Shown in pieces: positions 35,830-44,053 of a DNA stretch of 60,233 nucleotides (the first letter of the stretch is position 1; the number at the start of each line of letters is the position of its first letter). The notes under the pieces are model-generated. The model saw only the letters and a list, made by a program, of their open reading frames with translations, made no database searches and was not told the DNA's origin. The position numbers were made by a program, and so were the translations under genes. Origin of the DNA: Thermoguttaceae bacterium (GTDB lineage: Bacteria; Planctomycetota; Planctomycetia; Pirellulales; Thermoguttaceae). The stretch covers positions 1 to 60,233 of the forward strand of contig JAFSMO010000076.1 in the NCBI GenBank assembly GCA_017447865.1. The letters run 5' to 3'.

Positions 35830-36759
35830 TCATTCGACCTGGCTTCCAACCGCCGGGTATGGCTGGTACTGAAGCGGCATCGTGGTCGGCTGCGAGCTTC
35901 GGGTCGAGGTCAGAAGGGCGACTTCAGCGAACTCTTCCTGAACTTCCGGGCTGAGGTGATTCAGACGGCGCGCCATATTCGCGACACCAATGCCGTTTTT
36001 CAGCGTGGTTTCCGAAAGTTCGCCCAGAAATCCGACGATTTGGTTCAAATTATGGTCGGCGACTTTTCCAACGAGCGGCTGGAACGTCTTGGCCAGAGCT
36101 TCCACGCCCTCATTTTCGATCTGCATGAACGCATCCAGACGCACCGCCAGGAAATTCTTCCCATTCGCGTCCTTCAATTGCTGGTTCTGAAGGATGATCA
36201 GCCCGGAGCCGCGGACCTTTTTGGGGAACGGAATGCCTTCGTAAGTCCCGAAAACGTAAAGGATCAGCATATCGGGCGATTTGTACAAATATTCGGCCTT
36301 CCCGCGGGTTCCGGCACCATCTTCCAGGTAGAAAGTGCCCGGCTTGAGTTCCACGAGCTTCATCTTGCTGACTCCCATCAGCTCCCAAATGTTGACCATC
36401 GTTTCCGGATGGCGCGTCATGAAGTCGTACATTTCCTTCTCGCACGGAACGACCTCGACCGGCAGACGGCGGTACATCGTCGTCGTGCTTACGACCTGAC
36501 GGACGCGTTCCTGGGCTTCCGGCGAAAGCGTTTTAAAGGGGATCTGCCTCAGAATTTCCTTTTTCGTTTTATTGGAAACCGATGGATTTTTGTAATCGGT
36601 CACTCCGAGAATCTGACTTGGATTCTGGATTTGCGATTCTGCTGAGCGGACCGACTCGTAAAGAGTCTGACTTTGAATGGAGGTGGAAATCAGTGAGTTC
36701 AGAAGAAAAACACTTACAAAACCTAAAATTAACTGTGAAAATTTCATGAACCGCATCAT
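35830..36759 (-). CDS. secreted protein, unknown function
   Basis: A 309-residue protein beginning MMRFMKFSQL with a Sec-type hydrophobic segment (about 9-24). The mature part has helical segments (LSPEAQERVRQVVSTTTMYR) and a beta-rich middle (KMKLVELKPGTFYLEDGAG, MLILYVFGTYEG). The C-terminus is Pro/Gln/Thr-rich and low in structure. AAAGGA precedes the chosen start, and a longer frame adds six residues. The 5' leader is about 200 bases and holds a strong hairpin and an AACCGGAACA motif. I recognise it only as planctomycete-style secreted protein without an assigned role. Confidence 0.7.
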   Translation of the reverse strand: MMRFMKFSQLILGFVSVFLLNSLISTSIQSQTLYESVRSAESQIQNPSQILGVTDYKNPSVSNKTKKEILRQIPFKTLSPEAQERVRQVVSTTTMYRRLPVEVVPCEKEMYDFMTRHPETMVNIWELMGVSKMKLVELKPGTFYLEDGAGTRGKAEYLYKSPDMLILYVFGTYEGIPFPKKVRGSGLIILQNQQLKDANGKNFLAVRLDAFMQIENEGVEALAKTFQPLVGKVADHNLNQIVGFLGELSETTLKNGIGVANMARRLNHLSPEVQEEFAEVALLTSTRSSQPTTMPLQYQPYPAVGSQVE

Positions 36760-36787
36760 TCGGTCGTCCTTTACCAAAGTTTAAGTC

Positions 36788-36831
36788 ACCGCAAGCCATG
36801 AAGCGTCCCTGCTTCAGCCTTCCCGCGGTGG
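36788..36831 (-). promoter_or_regulatory. stable leader hairpin before the 35830 gene
   Basis: Read leftward, CACCGC pairs with GCGGTG, then AAG with CTT, then TGAAGC with GCTTCA around the loop AGGGAC. It lies about 30 bases before the start codon and has no U-run, so it is a leader structure rather than a terminator. Confidence 0.55.
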
Positions 36832-36964
36832 TTTGCCATTTCTGCAAGGAAAAAACGGGAATGGTTTTTTCTTATTTAGTATTTCGGCCTCCCTGAATTT
36901 TTCCAAAAGATAATTTGTAGGGATTATTCCGGTTTTTCCAAATCTTCCGTCAGACTGTACCGGT

Positions 36965-36984
36965 TGTTCCGGTTAGCTAAAATA
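36965..36984 (-). promoter_or_regulatory. AACCGGAACA motif, copy 2
   Basis: Read leftward TATTTTAGCTAACCGGAACA, about 205 bp upstream of the secreted protein gene and in its orientation. A direct repeat of CCGGTT with a three-base gap is included on the other strand. Confidence 0.5.
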
Positions 36985-37051
36985 GACAAAATTTCCGATT
37001 ATTTTAAATGGGCAAAATGAAGAAGATTTAACGGTAAAATTCAAGAAAATC

Positions 37052-37089
37052 AAAGAAAAAGGGAGGAACTTTTCTGTCGGTTCCTCCCC
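37052..37089 (-). terminator. terminator of the acidic protein gene
   Basis: GGGAGGAAC (37062-37070) and GTTCCTCCC (37081-37089) form a perfect 9-bp stem; on the minus strand UUUUU follows. It lies 76 bp after the stop codon. The rest of 36832-37165 shows no gene. Confidence 0.88.
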
Positions 37090-37165
37090 TGGGTCTCATT
37101 TCCAGCAAACTTTCAGCCGGATTATTTAAATTAATAAAATGGTCTTCCCTTGAATTACCGGGGGA

Positions 37166-39184
37166 CTATTTCCGCTTTCCTCCCCGTTTGTTCATGCGGG
37201 CAATATTTTCCACCATGCTGGACGGCTCACGCTTGCGGGCCTTGAGGTTGGAGTTCACGATGAAATCGATGGTGTAACGCCAGCCCGGCACGTCGTGCTG
37301 GGAGAAATCGGTTTCCCATTCGTCATCCTCTTCGTCCTCTTCGTCGTCGCCGACTTCCGTAAAGACGTGGTCTTCTTCATCCTCAAAATCTTCGTCCGCA
37401 TCGCGGCTTTCCTGGAACTGGTTTCTTCCGCCTGAACGACCGGAACGACGCTGACGGCGGCCGCGCGGGGCCTCGTCCTCTTCTTCGTCCTCCTCTTCGG
37501 GCTCTTCCTCAACGTCCATCCACTCGTTCTTCTCGTCTTCCAGTTCCTCACGGAAACGATTCCGACCATCCCGGCGTGACCGTTTTTTCGGCTGGAAAGA
37601 AACTTCCTCGGCTTCGTTTTCAACATCCTCTTCTTCGGTTTGAGCCGCAGCACGGGCTTTTGTCTGCTCCATTTTATCATGCTGAGCGCGGCGGCGGCGA
37701 CGCGAACGTGCACCGTTCGGAATGGCGGTTTCTTCGTCCTCGTCCTGCTGAACGGCCTGGTTGGTGAAATCCTCGTCCGCCACTACGAAATCATCCTGCG
37801 GAACTTCTTCCACCGGAGCTCTGCGGGAGCGGTGGGAACGTTCACGACGAGAAACAGTAGCGTCCTCTTCCTGGAATTCGGACCGTTCTGCGCGGCCTTT
37901 GCCGGACTTGCGCCCGGATTTTTCCGCTTCGTCTTTCGCTTTGCTCGCCACGACTCCAGCGACGATCGCGCTGATGGCCTCGGATTTCTTTTCGTTCGCG
38001 GAAGATTCCTGGGAGGCATTCCCTCTGCGGCGGCGACGGCGAGGCATTTCCGCTTCGGCGTTTTCGTCCATCTCCGGGATCGGAACCTGCTTCAGGCCGA
38101 AATCGGAAACGGCTTGACGTTCATCCCGGCGGCTGCGGTCGGGCCCAGCGCCGTGGTTCGAACGCGTCTCTTTCTCCGAAACCGCGAAAACGTTTTCGGG
38201 CGAAATGAGGTCTTCATCGTCCAGATCGATCACGATTTTGGACTCGGTTTTGGGCGCACTCTCCTCAGAACGGCGAGATTTGGAAGTTTTTTCTTCCTTG
38301 GCCGACCTGGAGGGTTTTTCTTCTTTTTTCACTTTCGCGGGGGCTTTGAGGGCCGACGCTTTCGGGGCGGATTCCGGGACCGTTACGGGCAGACCGAGCT
38401 CGAAGGCCAGGCTTCCCCAGGAATCCAGCCCATCAGGGGCGACCGGCGCTTCCGGTTCTTCGGCCGCGGGAGCGTCTTCTTCAGGCGCTTCGGCCTGAGC
38501 GGTTTCTTCCACAGTTTCCTCAGTCACTTCTTCGGTTTCCGCTTCTTCAGTTTCCTCGGAGTCCTCCAGAAGTCCGAAACCAAAGCCCTTGGTCGGATGC
38601 TTGTAAGTATTCAGCGTGATTCGGAGTGAGCCATCCTCGGAAAGGATCGGTTCATTGGTGGCCTCAGCTTCTTCGGCTTCCGCCACGACTTCGACTGCGC
38701 CTTCTTCGGCTTCCGCTTCGTCTTCGTTTTTGTCTTCCGCGGTGACTTCCGCGACTTCCTCCGTCAGGACCTCGGCGGGCTGGTTTTCTTCGTCTTCGTC
38801 CTGAATTTCAGGAGCGGCTTCCGCCGTGGTTTCCTGCTTTTCTTCGTCTTCGATATTCAGCGAGGAGTAGGTTTTAGTCGTTTGAGTCCAGCCAAAGAAA
38901 AGGTCTTCCTCCGGAGATTCATTTGCCGGGGCTTCTTCATTTTCCGCGGCGGCTGGTTCTGCTGCGGGAGTTTCCAGTTCAAATTCCTTCTGCAGCGCGG
39001 CAGTCGGGGCGGCATCGGGTCCTTCTTCTTCGAAAAGAATTTCACGAACGTTCTGATCAAGCTCGTGAGTGCTGGCGGCGTCCGTGGATTCGGGCGTGTT
39101 TTCTTCATTTTGGGAAGCGTCATCCGCTTCGGGGGACTGATTTGCGAAAATCTGGTCCCAGTAGTTTGATTTTTTCTGTGACAT
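37166..39184 (-). CDS. large acidic/Arg-rich disordered protein
   Basis: A 672-residue protein, mostly intrinsically disordered. The first 300 residues are Glu/Ala/Pro-rich with short ordered islands (SNYWDQIFANQ at the N-terminus; GLDSWGSLAFELGLPV near 260). The second half alternates Arg/Lys clusters (PRRRRRRGN, ARSRRRRRAQ, RGRRQRRSGRSGG) with Glu/Asp runs. The C-terminus holds the best-ordered piece, VPGWRYTIDFIVNSNLKARK, ending in a basic GGKRK tail. Blocky opposite charges and RGG-like pieces suggest nucleic-acid binding or condensate formation. I recall similar tails (W-x-x-x-I-x-x-I-V-x-x-N-x-x-x-R) in planctomycete proteins, with no known function. A perfect LacI-type palindrome lies upstream. 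Confidence 0.8.
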   Translation of the reverse strand: MSQKKSNYWDQIFANQSPEADDASQNEENTPESTDAASTHELDQNVREILFEEEGPDAAPTAALQKEFELETPAAEPAAAENEEAPANESPEEDLFFGWTQTTKTYSSLNIEDEEKQETTAEAAPEIQDEDEENQPAEVLTEEVAEVTAEDKNEDEAEAEEGAVEVVAEAEEAEATNEPILSEDGSLRITLNTYKHPTKGFGFGLLEDSEETEEAETEEVTEETVEETAQAEAPEEDAPAAEEPEAPVAPDGLDSWGSLAFELGLPVTVPESAPKASALKAPAKVKKEEKPSRSAKEEKTSKSRRSEESAPKTESKIVIDLDDEDLISPENVFAVSEKETRSNHGAGPDRSRRDERQAVSDFGLKQVPIPEMDENAEAEMPRRRRRRGNASQESSANEKKSEAISAIVAGVVASKAKDEAEKSGRKSGKGRAERSEFQEEDATVSRRERSHRSRRAPVEEVPQDDFVVADEDFTNQAVQQDEDEETAIPNGARSRRRRRAQHDKMEQTKARAAAQTEEEDVENEAEEVSFQPKKRSRRDGRNRFREELEDEKNEWMDVEEEPEEEDEEEDEAPRGRRQRRSGRSGGRNQFQESRDADEDFEDEEDHVFTEVGDDEEDEEDDEWETDFSQHDVPGWRYTIDFIVNSNLKARKREPSSMVENIARMNKRGGKRK

Positions 39185-39324
39185 AATAAAAAAGTGATTC
39201 CTGAATTGAATGATTTGGGCGCTCCCCGAAACCTTCCTGGGGAGCTTGAACGCAATTCTTCTGCGGAGTCCACTGGCTCCAAATTTTTAACCCTATTTTT
39301 TCTTGCTCTAATTATCCACTTTTA

Positions 39325-39338
39325 TTGAAACGTTTCAA
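39325..39338. promoter_or_regulatory. 14-bp palindrome, LacI-family operator-like
   Basis: TTGAAACGTTTCAA is a perfect palindrome with a central CG, the shape of LacI/GalR-family operators. It lies 141 bp before the start of the acidic protein gene. No LacI-family gene is in the window. Confidence 0.45.
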
Positions 39339-39433
39339 GGGGGAGAGTCAAAATTTTGTCCTATTTATTTATAAAAAGAGTAAATATTTTTGAGAATCGG
39401 GGGCAGAAACAAAAAAAGACGTCAAAAAATGAA

Positions 39434-39468
39434 AAAGAAAAAAAGAGCGCCATACGTTTGACGCTCTT
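39434..39468 (-). terminator. terminator of the pilin cluster
   Basis: AAGAGCG (39443-39449) and CGCTCTT (39462-39468) pair perfectly, with an A-rich tract at left that reads as U-run on the minus strand. It lies about 40 bp after the last pilin stop. Confidence 0.85.
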
Positions 39469-39509
39469 ATATTTTAATTGGATCAAAATTAATGAATGGG
39501 CTTCATTTA

Positions 39510-39695
39510 TTAATGAACATCGAGTTCGCTGCTCAAATTGCAGACGTTTTCAGGAATGACTTCCGCGGTATGATTCAGGGCCGTGCGAAGGGCGCCCAAG
39601 GCGCTGATCACGCCAATGACCAGGAGGGTCGTGATCGCGATCCACTCAAACGTCAGCGTTCCACGACGAATCGTCTTTTTCACGTTTGACTTCAT
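39510..39695 (-). CDS. Flp-like mini-pilin 3
   Basis: A 61-residue type IV pilin-like protein. GGAGG lies 5 bases before the ATG at 39695. The basic leader MKSNVKKTIRRG would be cut after Gly by a prepilin peptidase. The mature start TLTFEW then puts Glu at +5, the hallmark of type IV pilins, followed by the membrane/assembly helix IAITTLLVIGVISALGALR and a short Cys-containing tail. It is the last of three tandem paralogues and ends before a terminator. No tad secretion gene is in the window. Confidence 0.85.
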   Translation of the reverse strand: MKSNVKKTIRRGTLTFEWIAITTLLVIGVISALGALRTALNHTAEVIPENVCNLSSELDVH

Positions 39696-39696
39696 T

Positions 39697-39882
39697 TCAG
39701 CCTCCATCCGAAGTCACGAAATCGGCATCAATCAGGTTCACGACGTCGATCGTGTCGTCGATTTCGCTCAAAAAAGCGTTTCTGGCGGCGGCCAAACCGC
39801 CCAGAATCCCTACGATCAAAAGCACGCAGATCATGATCCACTCAAATGAAAGGACGCCTCGTTTTTTTAAGGTTTTTTTCAT
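39697..39882 (-). CDS. Flp-like mini-pilin 2
   Basis: A 61-residue paralogue. AAAGGA lies 11 bases before the ATG at 39882; an in-frame ATG 12 bases upstream has its ribosome site too close. The leader MKKTLKKRG precedes VLSFEW, with Glu at +5, then the helix IMICVLLIVGILGGLAAAR and an acidic tail (EIDDTIDVVNLIDADF). It is one base pair from the next pilin's start, so the two are probably translated together. Confidence 0.85.
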   Translation of the reverse strand: MKKTLKKRGVLSFEWIMICVLLIVGILGGLAAARNAFLSEIDDTIDVVNLIDADFVTSDGG

Positions 39883-39907
39883 GATTTCATCCATCCTTTC
39901 AGCAAAA

Positions 39908-40105
39908 TCAGGGATTCGTGGGGGTGGATGGCTGAGAGGCTGCGGTGTTCAGTGTTTCCACGCTGGTCGTTAAATCATCCAGTTTCTGGACTACGGAGTT
40001 ACGCAGTGCGCCTAAACCACTAATCATCCCAATGACCAAAAGCGTCGTAATTACGATCCACTCAAAAGAGAGGGAGCCGCGCCGATTTCCTGTCGTTTTT
40101 TTCAT
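39908..40105 (-). CDS. Flp-like mini-pilin 1
   Basis: A 65-residue paralogue and first gene of the trio. AAGGAAA precedes the ATG. The leader MKKTTGNRRG precedes SLSFEW, with Glu at +5. The helix IVITTLLVIGMISGLGALR is nearly the same as in pilin 3, while the tail (VQKLDDLTTSVETLNTAASQ) differs and is Ser/Thr/Pro-rich at the end. Similar cores with different tails suggest duplication followed by change of the exposed surface. Confidence 0.85.
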   Translation of the reverse strand: MKKTTGNRRGSLSFEWIVITTLLVIGMISGLGALRNSVVQKLDDLTTSVETLNTAASQPSTPTNP

Positions 40106-40118
40106 TCTTTTCCTTTCC

Positions 40119-40189
40119 GTTACGCGATAAAATGGATCCTCTTATGCCGTATCGGATTTTATATTAATTCAAATTGTATATCGTGTAAC
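40119..40189. repeat. inverted repeat upstream of the pilin cluster
   Basis: GTTACGCGATA (40119-40129) and TATCGTGTAAC (40179-40189) are inverse complements with one mismatch, around a 49-bp A/T-rich centre. The left arm abuts the ribosome site of pilin 1. It may be an operator pair or loop-forming leader. 40190-40310 shows no gene. Confidence 0.45.
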
Positions 40190-40310
40190 TGTTATTACCG
40201 CGTCAATAAAAAAATCAGAGGCGGAAAAGTTTGCGCATTTTGTGTGAACTAATATTAAAACCGCCCAAACTTCCAAAAGGTTTTTAAGGCTCGATGGAAT
40301 CAACTTCCTC

Positions 40311-41024
40311 TTATTTCTCCAGTTCCACCAATTCTCCAATCCCCTTCCTGGCGAGTTTCAGCAACTCGGCGAGCTGATTCTCATCGAACGTCGCTTCCTC
40401 GCCGGTCCCCTGGATCTCGATGAAGCGTCCGCCGGCGGTCATGACCACGTTCATGTCGACCTCAGCGGCAGAGTCCTCGATGTAGCAAAGGTCCAGGCGC
40501 GGCTCGCCCTCGACCAGCCCCACGCTCACCGCGGCGGCGTAGTCTTTGACCGGGAAACCTTCGTCGCCCGGTTTCTTTCCCGCAAATTCCGGGAGGGTTT
40601 CCAGCGCGTCGAGCAGGGCGATCATCGAGCCGGTGATGGAAAGCGTGCGTGTGCCGCCGTCGGCCTGCAGGACGTCGCAGTCGAGCGTGATGAGCCGCTG
40701 GCCGAGGAGTTCCAAATCGACCACGGCGCGGAGGCTGCGGCCGACCAGACGCTGGATCTCGGTGGACCGGCCGTCGATTTTACCGTTCCGGTCGCGAGAT
40801 TTACGGGGCGATGTGCTTCCGGGCATCATGGAATATTCGGCCGTAACCCAGCCGCGGAGTTCTTCGGGATTCATCCACGGCGGGAGTTTGTCCGAAATGC
40901 TGGCGGTGCAGAGGACCATCGTTTCGCCGGCGCGGATCAGGATGCTTCCGGGCGTTTTGTTCGTAAAATGGTGCGTGATGGTAATGGGCCGAAGTTCATC
41001 AGTCGGGCGATCATCGGGGCGCAT
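40311..41024 (-). CDS. rph: ribonuclease PH
   Basis: Phosphorolytic 3'-5' exoribonuclease that trims tRNA 3' ends. The 237 residues are the usual length. The N-terminus MRPDDRPTDELRPITI is the standard start. Further motifs are GWVTAEYSMMPGST with the Arg-rich RKSRDRNGKIDGRSTEIQRL, RAVVDLELLGQRLITLDCDV, and LQADGGTRTLSITGS with the phosphate-binding Gly/Thr/Arg. AAAGGAAA lies before the ATG. It is downstream of the sugar kinase gene in the same direction, separated by a heptamer-repeat element. Confidence 0.97.
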   Translation of the reverse strand: MRPDDRPTDELRPITITHHFTNKTPGSILIRAGETMVLCTASISDKLPPWMNPEELRGWVTAEYSMMPGSTSPRKSRDRNGKIDGRSTEIQRLVGRSLRAVVDLELLGQRLITLDCDVLQADGGTRTLSITGSMIALLDALETLPEFAGKKPGDEGFPVKDYAAAVSVGLVEGEPRLDLCYIEDSAAEVDMNVVMTAGGRFIEIQGTGEEATFDENQLAELLKLARKGIGELVELEK

Positions 41025-41062
41025 GGGGGTTTCCTTTCTCTTGGTGTGGTCGTTGCGTTTGA

Positions 41063-41185
41063 AGTAGTCAGTGGTCAGTAGTCAGTAGTCAGCGTTCTGC
41101 CTTCGGCAGAATTAAGGAAACCGTCTGGAACCTGAATCCCATATTTCGACGAAGCCGAAACACTGACTACTGACTACTGACTACT
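41063..41185. repeat. inverted heptamer-repeat element A
   Basis: The left arm (41063-41092) repeats GTCAGTA and the right arm (41162-41185) repeats CTGACTA, its inverse complement. Between them is a hairpin TTCTGCC-TTC-GGCAGAA (41095-41111). The right arm runs into the sugar kinase gene and supplies its stop codon (TAG, 41184-41186). Part of the loop matches element C. Confidence 0.85.
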
Positions 41186-42095
41186 AAAAAAGGCCGAACT
41201 GGCGCTTCAGCGCGGCGAGTTCCTCCTGAAGCGGGGGCATTCCGCCCGAGCGAGTCGCGACGAGCGTGCCGACTTCGTTGGCGAATTCGGCCTGGATCTG
41301 AATGTCGGAGCCGCGCAGCATCGTGTAAATCAGTGCGGCGGAGAAGGAGTCGCCGCTCCCCACCGTGTCGGCCACCTGGACGATTTTGCCCGGTACGTCG
41401 GCCGTCTGACCGTCCTTCCGCACGAGGAAGCACCCTTTTTCGGCGCGGGTGATGCAGACTTCCTCAAGGCCGTACTTTTCGCAGAGGCTTAGGGCGAAAT
41501 CGACCGGCGCGAGATCCTGCGGCAAGCCGAAAACCGGCTTGAGGACTTCCATCTCGCCGTCGTTCATCTTGGCCACGTTGGACTTTTCGAGCGAGGTTTC
41601 CAGCAGCTCGCGGCTGAAAAAGTCCTGGCGGAGGTTCACGTCGTACACTTTCAGACAGTCGGCCGGGACCCGGTCGAGGATCTTCTGGATCGTCTCGCGG
41701 GTCGTTTTTCCCCGCTGGGCCAGCGTGCCGAAACAGACGGCGGAGAGCGTCGGGAGGAGCGCTTCCAACTCGGGCGTGAGTTCGAGAAAATCCCACGCGA
41801 CGTTTTCATGAATGACGTACGAGGGAGTGCCCGTCGCGTCGAGCTGGACCGTTACCGTCCCGGTGGGGTGGCCGGCGTCGGTCTGGATGAAGTCCGTGGA
41901 AAGGCCCATTCCCGAAAGGAACTGGGTGATCTCCGCGCCAAGTGGGTCCGCTCCGACGCGGGAGGCGATGATTCCGGTCAGGCCGAGCTGGTTCAACTGG
42001 AACGCGACGTTGGCCGGCGCGCCTCCCGGTTTGCGTGAATCCTCAAAAACGTCCCAGAGCAGTTCGCCGAGACCCAGAACTTTTTTTGACTGCAT
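41184..42095 (-). CDS. PfkB-family sugar kinase, fructokinase-like
   Basis: A 303-residue ribokinase/PfkB-family kinase that phosphorylates a sugar with ATP. The first signature is in GGAPANVAFQLNQLG (about 24-38). The second is DTVGSGDSFSAALIY, where the Asp near residue 254 is the catalytic base and GSGD is the anion hole. The FGTLAQRGKTTRETI segment and VYDVNLRQDFFS resemble bacterial fructokinases. GGGAG precedes the ATG. The stop codon lies inside repeat element A. It is upstream of rph. Confidence 0.93.
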   Translation of the reverse strand: MQSKKVLGLGELLWDVFEDSRKPGGAPANVAFQLNQLGLTGIIASRVGADPLGAEITQFLSGMGLSTDFIQTDAGHPTGTVTVQLDATGTPSYVIHENVAWDFLELTPELEALLPTLSAVCFGTLAQRGKTTRETIQKILDRVPADCLKVYDVNLRQDFFSRELLETSLEKSNVAKMNDGEMEVLKPVFGLPQDLAPVDFALSLCEKYGLEEVCITRAEKGCFLVRKDGQTADVPGKIVQVADTVGSGDSFSAALIYTMLRGSDIQIQAEFANEVGTLVATRSGGMPPLQEELAALKRQFGLF

Positions 42096-42364
42096 GATTT
42101 CTCCCCCGACTTGACGGATACGAACAAAGGAAAGACCGATTCAATATTAATTGAATGGATGAATATTCACGAAAATCTTTCAATCAAATCGACCTGCTGA
42201 GGGTTAAATTTCATTTTTCTTTTTTTTCTCCCCGCAGTAATACAATCGTTAAATTTTACTCAAGTCTCCAAACCGGTTTAACCGATACAACTAGAAGAGT
42301 AGCTTTACAGTTTTTTTGTATACAGACTGTAGAGTCAGGATCATAGCATTTAAACATTTCATCA

Positions 42365-44053
42365 ATGGCCGACTTTCCTCAAGATAAAAATAAGATTCCG
42401 CCGAAACCGGTGAATCCACTGGGTGCGAATCCACCGGGTATGAACCCGTCTGGCACGGAGGAGGAACGTACGGACGAGAAGGAATCTCAGCCCAAAGAAA
42501 TTCTTCGTCCGCTCGGCTCGGTGAATATTCAGCCGCCGCTCCCGGTTCAGGAAGACGAAATCGTCATGCGTACGCCGCTGACGGTCTGGGATTCCAACTA
42601 CATGGGGCCCCCTGAACTGGAAGGGCTCGATGAGTCCCGGATCCGGGTGAATCGGCCTGAGGAGAAAACCGGAGAGGAATGGCTGAATTTTGTGCCTCCG
42701 AAGGATATTCCCGTCGTGGGAGACGAATCGGGAGCACGTACGCTTGATGAAATTCAGACGAGACTTCGTGAAAAAACCGCGCAGGTTCGCACAAAGACCG
42801 ACGAGGTTCGTACCAGGACCGAGTCGCCAAAGCCTTCACCGGAGGGATTGGTTTCCCGTTCCGATCGTTTAAAGGCGTTGGCGAGGGAAAACCGCGAAAG
42901 ACGTTTTCAGGAAGAAGCCAGTCTGGCGGCGCGTGCCTGGCAGGAAGAGGATGCCCGATTGGCAGAACTCGCCCGGGACGCTCGTGAAGCGCATTTGGCC
43001 GAGCTTGCGAGAAAAGCTGCGCTGGAAAACCAGCCAGAGCCGGAACCCGTGGTGGAGCCGGAACCCGTGGTGGAGCCGGAACCCGTGGTCGTGCCAGTTC
43101 CCGTGGCGGAGCCGGAACCCGTGGTTCTGCCGTTGGTCGCCAAGGTTCCGGAACCGGAAGTACAGAAAAAGCCGGAATTGGGTCCCGCTCCAGGGCCAAT
43201 GCCGGAAGTGGAAGAAGTCGAAGAGGAATTCCAGGATAATTGGCTGGTGCGCTACCTGATCCGGGTCGGCGAGACGGTTTCGGGCTGGCTGTACACCATT
43301 GGGGACTTCACGCTGTTTGTGTGGAATGTTTTCGTTTGGCTCCTTCAGGGAACACGGCGGGGAACGCTTTTGCCGTGTATGTACGAGATCGGGATCATGA
43401 GCCTCCCGGTGATCGCGCTGACCGGAACTTTCATCGGAATGGTTCTGGCCGTCCAGAGTTACAATCAGCTGAAGGACTTTTACCTCGAAACGCGCATTGG
43501 CGCTTTGATCAACCTTTCGCTGGTCCGTGAGCTGGGGCCGGTGCTCGCTGCGACGATGCTCGCGGGGCGGATCGGAAGCAGTATGGCGGCCGAGCTGGGC
43601 ACGATGCGCGTGACGGAACAGATCGACGCGCTGGGAAGCATGGGCGTGAACCCGATCCATTACCTGGTCGTTCCGCGGTTCCTGGGCTGCGTCCTGCTGA
43701 TCCCGGTTTTGACCATTTTTGCGGACTTCATGGGGGTCGTCGGCGGCGCGTATTTTTCCGTTTGGATTTACAATATTGACTGGCACTTTTATCTGTCGAA
43801 CTCCAACAAAATCGTTGGAGAACCAGATATTTTCCTGGGAATATTCAAGAGTTTCTTCTTCGGTGCGACCATCGGGTTGATCGGCTGCCACCGGGGATTC
43901 AACAGTCGCGCAGGTGCGCAGGGCGTAGGACGAGCCGCGACGGAAGCGTTTGTTTTTTCGTTCGTTTTCATCCTCTTGGAGGACCTCGCGCTCGGTACGT
44001 TGTTCGAGTCAGTCGAAAGCCTGATTTTCCCGCACATGCCGAGACAACTTTAG
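42365..44053 (+). CDS. mlaE: MlaE-type lipid ABC permease with long disordered N-terminus
   Basis: Inner-membrane permease of the Mla (MCE) phospholipid transport system. The MlaE domain fills about 300-562: helices around LLPCMYEIGIMSLPVIALTG, GMVLAVQSYNQLKDFYLETR, ELGPVLAATMLAGRIGSSMA, and AELGTMRVTEQIDALGSMG. Normal MlaE is about 260 residues. Here 300 residues of Pro/Glu/Arg-rich sequence precede it: charged coiled-coil (about 170-220; ARLAELARDAREAHLAELAR) and EPEPVV repeats (about 222-255, encoded by an 18-bp tandem repeat). No ribosome site is seen at the ATG. It starts the mlaEFD operon. Confidence 0.9.
   Translation: MADFPQDKNKIPPKPVNPLGANPPGMNPSGTEEERTDEKESQPKEILRPLGSVNIQPPLPVQEDEIVMRTPLTVWDSNYMGPPELEGLDESRIRVNRPEEKTGEEWLNFVPPKDIPVVGDESGARTLDEIQTRLREKTAQVRTKTDEVRTRTESPKPSPEGLVSRSDRLKALARENRERRFQEEASLAARAWQEEDARLAELARDAREAHLAELARKAALENQPEPEPVVEPEPVVEPEPVVVPVPVAEPEPVVLPLVAKVPEPEVQKKPELGPAPGPMPEVEEVEEEFQDNWLVRYLIRVGETVSGWLYTIGDFTLFVWNVFVWLLQGTRRGTLLPCMYEIGIMSLPVIALTGTFIGMVLAVQSYNQLKDFYLETRIGALINLSLVRELGPVLAATMLAGRIGSSMAAELGTMRVTEQIDALGSMGVNPIHYLVVPRFLGCVLLIPVLTIFADFMGVVGGAYFSVWIYNIDWHFYLSNSNKIVGEPDIFLGIFKSFFFGATIGLIGCHRGFNSRAGAQGVGRAATEAFVFSFVFILLEDLALGTLFESVESLIFPHMPRQL

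Noticed and set aside
36781..36845. Resemblance to a c-di-GMP-I (GEMM) riboswitch: GGCAAACC and GGGACGC on the minus strand
   Set aside because: The GACGC is not followed by AAAGCC and the pairing does not give the two-stem GEMM fold; a single long hairpin explains the bases better.
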